64,000 nt of DNA. Source: Streptomyces aureoverticillatus (lineage in GTDB: Bacteria > Actinomycetota > Actinomycetes > Streptomycetales > Streptomycetaceae). The notes below the pieces were generated by a model. The model had not been told where the DNA came from and made no database searches. It saw only the letters and a program-made list of their open reading frames with translations. Made by a program: the position numbers and the translations under genes. This document shows positions 8,919-16,574 of the stretch, piece by piece (position 1 is the stretch's first letter; each line of letters begins with the position of its first letter). The stretch lies in the NCBI RefSeq assembly GCF_014649395.1, contig NZ_BMSY01000002.1, positions 434,001 to 498,000 of the forward strand. Reading direction: 5' to 3'.

Positions 8919-10564
8919 GTGGCCCCGCGCAACACGACGCCCTCGCCACGCCCGACACCCCCGACGCCCCTGAGCTGTTGCGCGTCGAAGGCATCCGCAA
9001 GGCCTTCCCCGGTGTCGTCGCCCTGGACGGCGTGGACTTCGATCTGCGCGGCGGGGAGGTGCACGTACTCCTGGGTGAGAACGGGGCGGGCAAGAGCACG
9101 CTCATCAAGATGTTCTCCGGCGCCAACCAGCCCGACGCCGGGCGGATCCTCGTCGGCGGCGAGGAGGTGCGCATCCACGGCGCGCAGGACGCCGAGCGGC
9201 TCGGCATCGCCACCATCCACCAGGAGTTCAACCTCGTCCCCGACCTGACGGTCGCCGAGAACATCTTCCTGGGGCGGCAGCCGCGCCGCTTCGGCCTCAT
9301 CGACCGCAAGAAGATGGAGGCCGACGCCGCCGAGCTCCTCGCGCGCGTGGGCGTCGACGTGTCCCCGCGCGCCCGCTGCCGCGAACTGGGCATCGCCCGG
9401 CTCCAGATGGTGGAGATCGCCAAGGCGCTCAGCCTGCACGCGCGCGTGCTCGTCATGGACGAGCCGACCGCGGTGCTCACCTCCGGAGAGGTGGAGAAAC
9501 TCTTCGCCATCGTGCGCGGGCTGCGCGCGGACGGTGTCGGCGTCGTCTTCATCACCCACCACCTGGAGGAGATCGCCGCGCTCGGCGACCGCGTGAGCGT
9601 CCTGCGCGACGGCCGCAGCGTGGGCCAGGTGCCCGCGTCGACGCCCGAGGACGAACTCGTACGCCTCATGGTGGGCCGGTCCATCGAGCAGCAGTATCCG
9701 CGTGAGCGGGCCGCCACCAAAGAAGCCGCCGAACAGGCCGACGGGGACGCGCCGTTGCTGCGCGTGCGCGGGCTCACGCGCGGCGGCGTCTTCCACGACG
9801 TCGGCTTCGAGGTGCGCGCCGGTGAGGTCGTCGGCGTGGCGGGCCTGGTCGGGGCGGGGCGTACGGAGGTGGCGCGGGCCGTCTTCGGCGCGGATCCGTA
9901 CGACGCGGGCACGGTGGAGGTCGCGGGCCGGGCACTTCCCCGGCACGACGTGTACGCCGCGATGACCGCCGGTATCGGCCTGGTCCCGGAGGACCGCAAG
10001 GGCCAGGGCCTGGTGCTCGACGCCTCCGTGGAGGAGAACCTCGGCCTGGTGACCCTGCGGGCGGCGACCCGCGCGGGCCTCGTCGACCGGGGCGCCCAGC
10101 GCGCCGCCGCCGAGCGCATCGCCGGGCAGCTCGGCGTCCGCATGGCCGGGCTCGGCCAGCACGTGCGCACGCTGTCCGGCGGCAACCAGCAGAAGGTCGT
10201 CATCGGCAAGTGGCTGCTCGCCAAGGCGAAGGTCCTCATCCTCGACGAGCCGACGCGCGGCATCGACGTCGGCGCGAAGGTCGAGATCTACCAGCTCATC
10301 AACGAACTCACCGCCGCCGGGCACGCCGTCCTGATGATCTCCAGCGACCTGCCGGAGGTGCTCGGGATGAGCGACCGGGTCCTGGTCATGGCGCAGGGCC
10401 GGCTCGCGGGCGAACTCGGCGCGGACGAGGCGACGCAGGACGCGGTGATGGCGCTGGCCGTCGGCACCTCCCATGAACGAGTCGACACCTCCCACGAACG
10501 ACAAGAGCAGCACGACAACACCCCTGCGGGGGACGCGAAGGAGGGCTCCCGTGGCAACCACTGA
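8915..10564 (+). CDS. rbsA: Ribose ABC transporter ATP-binding protein (double ATPase domain)
   Basis: The 549-residue protein carries two fused ABC ATPase domains, as usual for CUT2 sugar importers. Domain 1 has Walker A GENGAGKST (Lys60) and VMDEPTAVLT. Domain 2 has the family-typical degenerate Walker A GLVGAGRTE (Arg in place of Lys), LSGGNQQK near residue 420 and LILDEPTRGID. It powers sugar import through the RbsC membrane part. The ATG overlaps the rbsR stop by 4 bp. A hydrophilic His/Glu/Gln-rich tail follows the second domain and its coding sequence overlaps the start of the next gene. Confidence 0.92.
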   Translation: MSGPAQHDALATPDTPDAPELLRVEGIRKAFPGVVALDGVDFDLRGGEVHVLLGENGAGKSTLIKMFSGANQPDAGRILVGGEEVRIHGAQDAERLGIATIHQEFNLVPDLTVAENIFLGRQPRRFGLIDRKKMEADAAELLARVGVDVSPRARCRELGIARLQMVEIAKALSLHARVLVMDEPTAVLTSGEVEKLFAIVRGLRADGVGVVFITHHLEEIAALGDRVSVLRDGRSVGQVPASTPEDELVRLMVGRSIEQQYPRERAATKEAAEQADGDAPLLRVRGLTRGGVFHDVGFEVRAGEVVGVAGLVGAGRTEVARAVFGADPYDAGTVEVAGRALPRHDVYAAMTAGIGLVPEDRKGQGLVLDASVEENLGLVTLRAATRAGLVDRGAQRAAAERIAGQLGVRMAGLGQHVRTLSGGNQQKVVIGKWLLAKAKVLILDEPTRGIDVGAKVEIYQLINELTAAGHAVLMISSDLPEVLGMSDRVLVMAQGRLAGELGADEATQDAVMALAVGTSHERVDTSHERQEQHDNTPAGDAKEGSRGNH

Positions 10565-12530
10565 CACCCGCCCGGACAACACCGGCAAGACGGGCACGAG
10601 CGGCGCCGGCGGGGGCCTCGACCTGCGCCGCGTGCTGCTCGACAACGGCGCGCTGAGCGCCCTCGTGGTCCTGGTGGTCGCGATGTCGCTGCTCTCCGGC
10701 GACTTCCTGACCACCCAGAACCTCCTCAACGTCGGGGTGCAGGCGGCCGTGACGGCGATCCTCGCGTTCGGCGTCACCTTCGTCATCGTCGCGGCGGGCA
10801 TCGACCTGTCGGTCGGCTCGGTGGCGGCGCTCTCCGCCACCGTCCTGGCCTGGTCGGCGACGAAGGAGGGCGTGCCCGTCTGGATAGCGGTGCTGCTGGC
10901 GGTCGGCACGGGCATCGCCTGCGGTCTGGTCAACGGCGTGCTCGTCTCGTACGGCAAACTCCCGCCGTTCATCGCGACACTCGCGATGCTGTCGATCGGC
11001 CGGGGCCTGTCCCTGGTGATCTCGCAGGGCAGCCCGATCGCCTTCCCGGAGTCGGTCTCCAAGGTCGGCGACACGCTCGGCGGCTGGCTGCCGGTGCCGG
11101 TGATCGTGATGGTGGCGATGGGCCTGATCACGGCCCTGATCCTGTCGCGTACGTACATCGGCCGCTCGATGTACGCGATCGGCGGCAACGAGGAGGCCGC
11201 GCGGCTCTCGGGTCTGCGCGTGAAGCGCCAGAAGATCGTCATCTACGCCCTGTCGGGCCTGTTCGCGGCCGTCGCGGGCATCGTGCTCGCGTCCCGTCTG
11301 GTCTCCGCGCAGCCGCAGGCCGCGCAGGGCTACGAGCTGGACGCGATCGCCGCGGTCGTCATCGGCGGCGCGAGCCTCGCGGGCGGCGTCGGCAAGGCGT
11401 CCGGCACGCTGATCGGCGCGCTGATCCTCGCGGTCCTCCGCAACGGCCTCAACCTCCTGTCCGTGTCGGCGTTCTGGCAGCAGGTCGTCATCGGCGTCGT
11501 GATCGCGCTGGCCGTGCTGCTCGACACGCTGCGCAGGCGGGCCGGGGCGGGCCCGGGCGGGGGCGCCGTCGGCAGTACGTCCTCCGGTTCCGGGAGCAGG
11601 GGCCCGCAGGCGCTGAAGTACACGATCGCGGCGGTGGTCGCGGCGGCCGTCATCGCCGCGGTGTCCCTCTTCAACTCGGGTTCTTCGGGTACGTCGACGA
11701 AGGTCGGCCTGTCCCTCTCCACCCTCAACAACCCCTTTTTCGTACAGATGAAGGAGGGAGCGCAGGCGGAGGCGAAGAAGGCGGGCGTCGACCTGACCGT
11801 CACCGACGCGCAGAACGACGCGTCCCAACAGGCCAACCAGCTGCAGAACTTCACCAGCGAGAGCATGAAGGCCGTCATCGTCAACCCGGTCGACTCCGAC
11901 GCCGTGGGCCCGGCGGCGCGCGCCGCGAACAAGGCGGACATCCCGGTGATCGCCGCCGACCGCGGCGTGAACAAGGCGGACGTAGCCACGCTGGTGGCCT
12001 CCGACAACGTCGCGGGCGGCAAGCAGGCCGCGAAGGCCCTCGCCGACAAGCTCGGCGGCAAGGGCGAGGTGGTCGTGCTCCAGGGCACCGCGGGCACCTC
12101 CGCGAGCCGGGAGCGCGGGCAGGGCTTCGCCGAGGGCATCAAGGCGTACCCCGGCATCAAGGTCGTCGCCAAGCAGCCCGCGGACTTCGACCGCACCAAG
12201 GGCCTGGACGTCATGACTAACCTGCTCCAGTCCCACGCCGGTCTCGACGGCGTCTTCGCGGAGAACGACGAGATGGCCCTGGGCGCGGTCAAGGCCCTCG
12301 GCGACAAGGCGGGCAAGTCGGTGTCGGTGGTCGGCTTCGACGGCACCCCGGACGGCCTGAAGGCGGTGGAGGCGGGCACGCTGTACGCGTCGGTCGCGCA
12401 GCAGCCCGCGGAGCTGGGCCGGATCGCGGTGCGCAACGCGATCGCGGCGGCGGACGACAAGAAGGTGGCCGCCGTGGTGAAGGTGCCGGTGAAGGTGGTC
12501 ACGGAGAAGAACGTGGCACGGTTCAAGTGA
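10551..12530 (+). CDS. rbsC: Ribose ABC permease fused to its substrate-binding protein
   Basis: This 659-residue product joins two proteins that are usually separate. Residues about 20-330 are an RbsC-type permease (DLSVGSVAALSATVLAW, IGRSMYAIGGNEEAARLSG). After a Gly/Ser-rich linker and one more hydrophobic segment (YTIAAVVAAAVIAAVSLF, about 358-376) comes a complete RbsB-type binding domain (from KVGLSLSTLNNPFF, about 384) ending VVTEKNVARFK. The extra helix would place the binding domain outside, tethered to the membrane. The GTG at 10551 has AAGGAGGG upstream; the frame also opens at ATG 10473 inside rbsA. A similar bifunctional protein is, from memory, annotated in S. coelicolor (SCO2747). 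No separate rbsB is present. Confidence 0.88.
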   Translation: MATTDTRPDNTGKTGTSGAGGGLDLRRVLLDNGALSALVVLVVAMSLLSGDFLTTQNLLNVGVQAAVTAILAFGVTFVIVAAGIDLSVGSVAALSATVLAWSATKEGVPVWIAVLLAVGTGIACGLVNGVLVSYGKLPPFIATLAMLSIGRGLSLVISQGSPIAFPESVSKVGDTLGGWLPVPVIVMVAMGLITALILSRTYIGRSMYAIGGNEEAARLSGLRVKRQKIVIYALSGLFAAVAGIVLASRLVSAQPQAAQGYELDAIAAVVIGGASLAGGVGKASGTLIGALILAVLRNGLNLLSVSAFWQQVVIGVVIALAVLLDTLRRRAGAGPGGGAVGSTSSGSGSRGPQALKYTIAAVVAAAVIAAVSLFNSGSSGTSTKVGLSLSTLNNPFFVQMKEGAQAEAKKAGVDLTVTDAQNDASQQANQLQNFTSESMKAVIVNPVDSDAVGPAARAANKADIPVIAADRGVNKADVATLVASDNVAGGKQAAKALADKLGGKGEVVVLQGTAGTSASRERGQGFAEGIKAYPGIKVVAKQPADFDRTKGLDVMTNLLQSHAGLDGVFAENDEMALGAVKALGDKAGKSVSVVGFDGTPDGLKAVEAGTLYASVAQQPAELGRIAVRNAIAAADDKKVAAVVKVPVKVVTEKNVARFK

Positions 12531-12614
12531 GGTTCTCCGCGCGCGGGGCGGCGAGTGAGGTCCCGCGCGCGGAGGCACACGTACACGGGGAAAGACTGGA
12601 AAGGCAGAACCACG

Positions 12615-13604
12615 ATGCATGACTACGACCTGCTGGTCGTGGGCTCGGCCAACGCCGACCTGGTGACCGCCGTCGAGCGGCGGCCGGGGGCCGGCGAGAC
12701 GGTGCTCGGCTCGGACCTGGCCGTCCACCCGGGCGGCAAGGGCGCGAACCAGGCGGTGGCGGCGGGCCGGCTCGGCGCGCGGACGGCGCTGCTGGCCCGG
12801 GTCGGCGACGACGCGTACGGCCGGCTGCTGCTCGACTCGGGGCGTGCGGCGGGCGTGGACACGGTGGGGGTCCTGGTGGGCGGCGCGCCGACCGGGGTGG
12901 CGCTGATCACGGTGGACCCGTCGGGCGACAACAGCATCGTGGTGGCGCCGGGCGCCAACTCGCGGCTGACGCCCGCGGACGTGCGGGCGGCCGCGAGCCT
13001 CTTCGAGGCGGCGCGGGTGGTCTCCGTCCAGCTGGAGATCCCGCTCGACACGGTCGCGGAGGTCGTACGCGTCCTGCCTGCCGGCACCCGCCTGGTCCTG
13101 AATCCGTCGCCGCCCGCGCCGTTGCCGGGTGAGGTGCTCGCGGCCTGCGACCCGCTCGTGGTGAACGAGCACGAGGCGCGGGTGATCCTGCGGGGTGCCG
13201 GGGCGGACGTGCCCGACACGCCGGAGGACTGGGCGCGCCGGTTGCTGGCCCTGGGCCCGAGGTCGGTGGTGGTGACGCTCGGCGGCGAGGGCGCGCTGGT
13301 GGCGGGGCCCGAGGGGATGGCGCGGGTGCCGTCGGTGAAGGTGGACGCCGTGGACACGACGGGTGCCGGGGACGCGTTCACGGCGGCGCTCGCGTGGCGG
13401 CTCGGCGCGGGCGAGGACCTGGAGTCGGCGGCGCGGTACGCGGCGAAGGTGGGGGCGCTGGCCGTGACGCGGGCGGGGGCGCAGGTGTCGTATCCGACGG
13501 GGGCGGAGGTGGCGGCCCTGGGCGACGCCGCGTCGTCCGGAACGGCATCGTCGTCCGGAGCGGCATCGTCGTCCGGAGCGGCATCGCACGGTGAGACGCG
13601 GTGA
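12615..13604 (+). CDS. rbsK: Ribokinase
   Basis: The 329-residue PfkB-family kinase phosphorylates D-ribose to ribose 5-phosphate after import. Family signatures are the N-terminal GSANADLV, GGKGANQAVAAGR near residue 40 and the ATP/anion-hole motif DTTGAGDAF near 248, with the catalytic Asp at its end. The ATG at 12615 begins the conserved 'DLLVVGSANAD' strand; the frame opens earlier without family resemblance. It lies 84 bp after the transporter and overlaps rbsD by GTGA. The last 25 residues are low-complexity (Ala/Ser/Gly), encoded by an 18-bp tandem repeat, and lie outside the enzyme fold. Confidence 0.9.
   Translation: MHDYDLLVVGSANADLVTAVERRPGAGETVLGSDLAVHPGGKGANQAVAAGRLGARTALLARVGDDAYGRLLLDSGRAAGVDTVGVLVGGAPTGVALITVDPSGDNSIVVAPGANSRLTPADVRAAASLFEAARVVSVQLEIPLDTVAEVVRVLPAGTRLVLNPSPPAPLPGEVLAACDPLVVNEHEARVILRGAGADVPDTPEDWARRLLALGPRSVVVTLGGEGALVAGPEGMARVPSVKVDAVDTTGAGDAFTAALAWRLGAGEDLESAARYAAKVGALAVTRAGAQVSYPTGAEVAALGDAASSGTASSSGAASSSGAASHGETR
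13531..13584 (+). repeat. Three tandem 18-bp repeats in the rbsK 3' end
   Basis: The unit CGTCGTCCGGAGCGGCAT occurs at 13531-13548 (one mismatch), 13549-13566 and 13567-13584. The unit is a multiple of three, so copy-number change would lengthen or shorten the Ser/Gly/Ala tail of ribokinase without a frameshift. Confidence 0.85.
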
Positions 13605-13996
13605 AGAAGGCCGGAATACTCAACCGCCATCTCGCGGGCGCCCTGGCCGAGCTGGGTCATGGCGACCGGCTCTTGGTGTGCGACGCGGGGATGCCGCTGC
13701 CGGCCGGACCGCGGGTGGTGGATCTGGCGTTCGTGGCCGGGGTGCCGACGTTCGCCCAGGTCCTCGACGGGCTCCTCGCGGAGCTCGTGGTGGAGGGCGC
13801 GGTGGCGGCACGGGAGGTCCGGGAGGCGAATCCGGGGACGGCGTCGCTGCTGGAGCGGCGCTTCCCGGGCCCGGCCCTGCGCCTGATCCCGCACGAGGAG
13901 CTGAAGGAACGGACGGCGGGGGCGCGGCTGGTGGTGCGCACCGGGGAGGCGAGTCCGTACGCGAACGCGTTGCTGACGTGCGGGGTCTTCTTCTGA
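13601..13996 (+). CDS. rbsD: D-ribose pyranase
   Basis: The 131-residue protein matches RbsD, a decameric mutarotase that converts beta-pyranose ribose to the furanose form used by ribokinase. The N-terminal KKAGILNRHLAGALAELGHGD carries the catalytic His, and the protein ends with the conserved 'TGEASPYANALLTCGVFF'-like segment. The GTG start overlaps the rbsK stop (GTGA), showing translational coupling. It is the last gene of the operon and is followed by a strong terminator. Confidence 0.92.
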   Translation: MKKAGILNRHLAGALAELGHGDRLLVCDAGMPLPAGPRVVDLAFVAGVPTFAQVLDGLLAELVVEGAVAAREVREANPGTASLLERRFPGPALRLIPHEELKERTAGARLVVRTGEASPYANALLTCGVFF

Positions 13997-14062
13997 GTAC
14001 GTCTGCGCACTGAGCGCGTCCCGACGTACCGGAGCGTTTCGGGGGAACGTCCTGGCATATTT

Positions 14063-14096
14063 CGAGGGGGCCTGGTCCGTCGACCGGGCCCCCTCG
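14063..14096 (+). terminator. Intrinsic terminator of the rbs operon
   Basis: The arms CGAGGGGGCCTGGTC (14063-14077) and GACCGGGCCCCCTCG (14082-14096) pair with one T:G mismatch around a 4-nt loop and are followed by GGTTTCC. It lies 67 bp after the rbsD stop. Confidence 0.85.
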
Positions 14097-14264
14097 GTTT
14101 CCCTCCCCTGCCAGTTGCTCCGCGGAATCCCCCCAGATCCCCCCTCCAGAGCGACTGACAACAAGTACGACCCCCGTGGTGGGGGAAGGGTTGCACGACT
14201 TCGGCAACTTCCCCCGGAAGATTTCGGCGTGCCGACGAACCACCCCGGACGTAGCGTTTCGCCC

Positions 14265-14699
14265 ATGAGCGACCAGAACTCATTCGAGCAGGACGTACTC
14301 ACCGAGCTGGGCGACGACCGCCTCCAGGAGATCGCCGACGTACTCGGCACGGACCCGGCGGCCGCCCAGGAGGTCGTGACCACGACGGCCTCGGTCCTGT
14401 CGGGAACCATGGAGGACGAGGCGGAGGCGGAAGGCGTACGCCAGGAACTCACGGAGCAGGCCCCGGCCGGCAACGACGACGCTCCCCTCCAGGGCGTCGC
14501 CACCCTCGGCGGGGGCCTCGGCGGCCTGCTCGGTGGCGGCATGGTCGCCGGAATGCTCGGCCGCCTGAGCAAGCCGGTCGCCAACGCGGTCGCGAAGAAG
14601 ACGGGCCTGCCCACCGCGACGGTCACACGGGTCATGGAACTCCTGATCCCGGTGGTCGTGGCGGTCCTCACCAAGCGCGCCCGGAAGACCGGGAAGTAG
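14265..14699 (+). CDS. DUF937 family protein
   Basis: This 144-residue protein has an acidic, helical N-terminal half (SDQNSFEQDVLTELGDDRL, then a GTDPAAAQEVV segment) and a Gly-rich centre (LGGGLGGLLGGGMVAGMLG). Its helical C-terminus resembles DUF937 proteins, whose biochemical role is unknown. The ATG at 14265 is about 9 nt after a TAGCGT -10-like element and has no Shine-Dalgarno sequence, so the mRNA is probably leaderless. It stands alone between the rbs terminator and a convergent gene. Confidence 0.75.
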   Translation: MSDQNSFEQDVLTELGDDRLQEIADVLGTDPAAAQEVVTTTASVLSGTMEDEAEAEGVRQELTEQAPAGNDDAPLQGVATLGGGLGGLLGGGMVAGMLGRLSKPVANAVAKKTGLPTATVTRVMELLIPVVVAVLTKRARKTGK

Positions 14700-14723
14700 C
14701 GGCACACCCTGGCCCGCGGACCG

Positions 14724-14996
14724 TCAGCAACGGCGCGCGGTCAGCAGCCAGGCGAGGTTCATCACCGCGATCGCACCCCAGATCCAGCAGACGACGCCGC
14801 TTCCGCCCGGCGCCAGCGCCGTGGCGAGTACGCCAAGGCCGACTGTGCCGAGCACCAGCCTGATGCTGCGCCGCAACGCCAGTGACGCGCGCAGCGGCCC
14901 CGGTTCGACCAGCCTGTCGGCCAGGTAGGCGTCGAACGCCTCCGCGACCTGATCGTCGATCTCGTCCCGCAACTGGGCATTCAGTGATTCAGCCAT
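14724..14996 (-). CDS. Small two-helix membrane protein
   Basis: The 90-residue protein begins with a soluble acidic helix (MAESLNAQLRDEIDDQVAEAF) and continues with two predicted membrane helices (about 47-63 and 68-86). No named family was recognised. The ATG at 14996 is 7 nt from a TATGTT -10-like box, without Shine-Dalgarno sequence, so a leaderless transcript is likely. It is divergent from the ArsR-type regulator at 15081 and both promoters lie within the same palindromes, which suggests the regulator controls this gene. Such pairs may relate to membrane stress or transport, but nothing in the sequence proves a substrate. Confidence 0.7.
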   Translation of the reverse strand: MAESLNAQLRDEIDDQVAEAFDAYLADRLVEPGPLRASLALRRSIRLVLGTVGLGVLATALAPGGSGVVCWIWGAIAVMNLAWLLTARRC

Positions 14997-15013
14997 GACC
15001 GGCAACATAGCCA

Positions 15014-15066
15014 TTGCAGAGACATTCTGCAAACAATCTCTGCAATAAATGCAGAGAGTCTCTGCA
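15014..15066. promoter_or_regulatory. Double palindromic operator between divergent leaderless genes
   Basis: Two inverted repeats share the half-site TGCAGAGA. The first has TTGCAGAGA (15014-15022) and TCTCTGCAA (15037-15045) around 14 nt that contain a further TTCTGCAAA. The second, TGCAGAGAGTCTCTGCA (15050-15066), is a perfect 8-1-8 palindrome. They cover the likely -35 regions of both divergent genes (-10 candidates TATGTT for the minus-strand gene and TACGCT for the plus-strand gene). The ArsR-type protein at 15081 is the natural candidate to bind them. Confidence 0.75.
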
Positions 15067-15080
15067 GTACGCTGGTCGGC

Positions 15081-15692
15081 ATGGTCGAGCGCCCCCAGAA
15101 GCCCGAGAAGAGAGTGCTCACCGGCCCGGACCTCAAGGCCTTCTACAAGGCGCTGTCCAACCCGGTGCGCCGCGACATCCTGAGCTACCTGGGCGAGCAC
15201 GGCGAGGCGAACTCCACCAGCGTCGCCAAAGCTCTCGGCGAAAGCACCGGCACCACCAGCTACCACCTGCGCAAGCTCGCCGACCTGAAGCTGATCGCCG
15301 AGATCGAGGAGCGGTCCACCGGCCGGGAGCGCTGGTGGAAGTCGCTCATGACGGACATCTTCACGCCGCCGGGCCTGGAGTTGACGGCCGACGAGCGCGA
15401 GGCCGCCGTGAAGATCGGCGCGCTCAAGATGACCCATGACCTGAGCCTGGTCGTGAGCGCGTACGCCGGGTACGACGCCTCCGCGGGCTGGAACCAGATC
15501 TACCGCGCCGGGCTGCGGATGACGAAGGAGCAGGTCGCCGCGTTCGCCGAGGAGTACCAGGCGCTGCTGGACAAATATCTGACCGAGCCCGGCGACCACC
15601 CGCCCGGCTCACGGCAGATGGCCGTTCGCCTGGTGGTGGTGCCCGACGACGGCCCCCGGCCCACCCTGCCGACCGCGCCCGACGACGACTGA
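15081..15692 (+). CDS. ArsR-type winged-helix transcriptional regulator
   Basis: The 203-residue protein has an ArsR-like winged helix at about residues 17-80 (LKAFYKALSNPVRRDILSYLGEHGEANSTS..., SYHLRKLADLKLI, then the wing EERSTGRERWW). A C-terminal helical region (about 95-180) could bind a ligand or dimerise. No metal-binding Cys pair is seen, so it is not a classic arsenic or metal sensor. The ATG at 15081 lacks a Shine-Dalgarno sequence and follows TACGCT by 7 nt, pointing to a leaderless mRNA. The palindromes just upstream suggest autoregulation and control of the divergent membrane protein gene. Confidence 0.82.
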   Translation: MVERPQKPEKRVLTGPDLKAFYKALSNPVRRDILSYLGEHGEANSTSVAKALGESTGTTSYHLRKLADLKLIAEIEERSTGRERWWKSLMTDIFTPPGLELTADEREAAVKIGALKMTHDLSLVVSAYAGYDASAGWNQIYRAGLRMTKEQVAAFAEEYQALLDKYLTEPGDHPPGSRQMAVRLVVVPDDGPRPTLPTAPDDD

Positions 15693-15713
15693 CGGGTCAG
15701 TGGCCCGACGGCT

Positions 15714-16574
15714 TCAGCAGGCGTGCTCCACGTACCGTCGCACCGTCTCCGCCAGGACCTCCCGGCCGTCGCTCGCCCACAGGGTGTCGTTGAAGAGTTC
15801 GACCTCGATGGGTCCGGTGTATCCGGCCGCGCGGGCGAGGGTGCGCCAGTGGGGGAAGTCGATGGTTCCGTCGCCGAGTTGGCCGCGGCCGGTGAGGACG
15901 CCGTGGGGCAGGGGGGTGGTCCAGTCGGCGAGTTGGAAGGCGTGCAGGCGGCCGGTGGTGGTGGCGTGGGTGAGGGCGGTGGGGGCCTGGTCGTCCCACC
16001 AGATGTGGTACGTGTCGGCGCAGACGCCGACCTGGTCGGCGGGGAAGCGTTCGGCCAGGTCGAGGGCCTGGGTGAGGGTGGAGACGACGCAGCGGTCGGC
16101 GGCGTACATGGGGTGGAGGGGTTCGATGGCGAGGCGGACGGCGCGGTCGGCGGCGTAGGGGGCGAGGTCGGCGAGGGCGTCGGCGACGCGTTCGCGGGCC
16201 GCGGGCAGGTCGCGGTCCCGGTCGCCGGAGGGGAGGCCGCCGGAGACCAGGACCAGGGTGTCGGTGCCGAGGGTGGCGGCCTCGTCGATCGCCGCGCGGT
16301 TGTCGGCCAGCGCGCGGGCCCGTTCGGCGGGGTCGCGGGCCGTGAAGAAGCCGCCCCGGCAGAGGGTGGTGACGCGCAGCCCGGCGCCCCGCACGAGCTT
16401 CGCGGCCGCCTCGACGCCGTACTCCCGGACCGGCTCGCGCCACAGGCCGACGCCCCGGATGCCCAAGTCGGCGCAGGCGGTGACCAGCTCGGGGAGAGGG
16501 AGCTGCTTCACCGTCATCTGGTTGATGCTGAAGTCGGTGGGCGGGAGGGGGGTTCGGGGAGAAGGTGGTGTCAT
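15714..16574 (-). CDS. Sugar phosphate isomerase/epimerase (xylose isomerase-like TIM barrel)
   Basis: The 286-residue protein is an AP-endonuclease-2/xylose isomerase-like TIM barrel: DFSINQMTVKQLPLPELV at the N-terminus, LVSGGLPSGDRDRDL, the metal-site strand LAIEPLHP (Glu and His), GVCADTYHIWWD (Asp and His) and IEVELFNDTLW near the end. These residues fit a divalent-metal isomerase or epimerase acting on a sugar or polyol. The ATG overlaps the upstream DUF993 stop (ATGA). It is the last gene of a three-gene sugar module controlled by a divergent LacI regulator; the true substrate cannot be read from the sequence. Confidence 0.82.
   Translation of the reverse strand: MTPPSPRTPLPPTDFSINQMTVKQLPLPELVTACADLGIRGVGLWREPVREYGVEAAAKLVRGAGLRVTTLCRGGFFTARDPAERARALADNRAAIDEAATLGTDTLVLVSGGLPSGDRDRDLPAARERVADALADLAPYAADRAVRLAIEPLHPMYAADRCVVSTLTQALDLAERFPADQVGVCADTYHIWWDDQAPTALTHATTTGRLHAFQLADWTTPLPHGVLTGRGQLGDGTIDFPHWRTLARAAGYTGPIEVELFNDTLWASDGREVLAETVRRYVEHAC

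Noticed and set aside
10473..12530. Permease/binding-protein fusion as an assembly artefact
   Set aside because: The frame is continuous with normal codon bias through the linker, a separate helix precedes the binding domain, and a similar fusion is recalled in S. coelicolor.
10386..13589. Open frame of about 1070 codons opposite the ribose operon
   Set aside because: Shadow of rbsC and rbsK; no start context and no recognisable domain.
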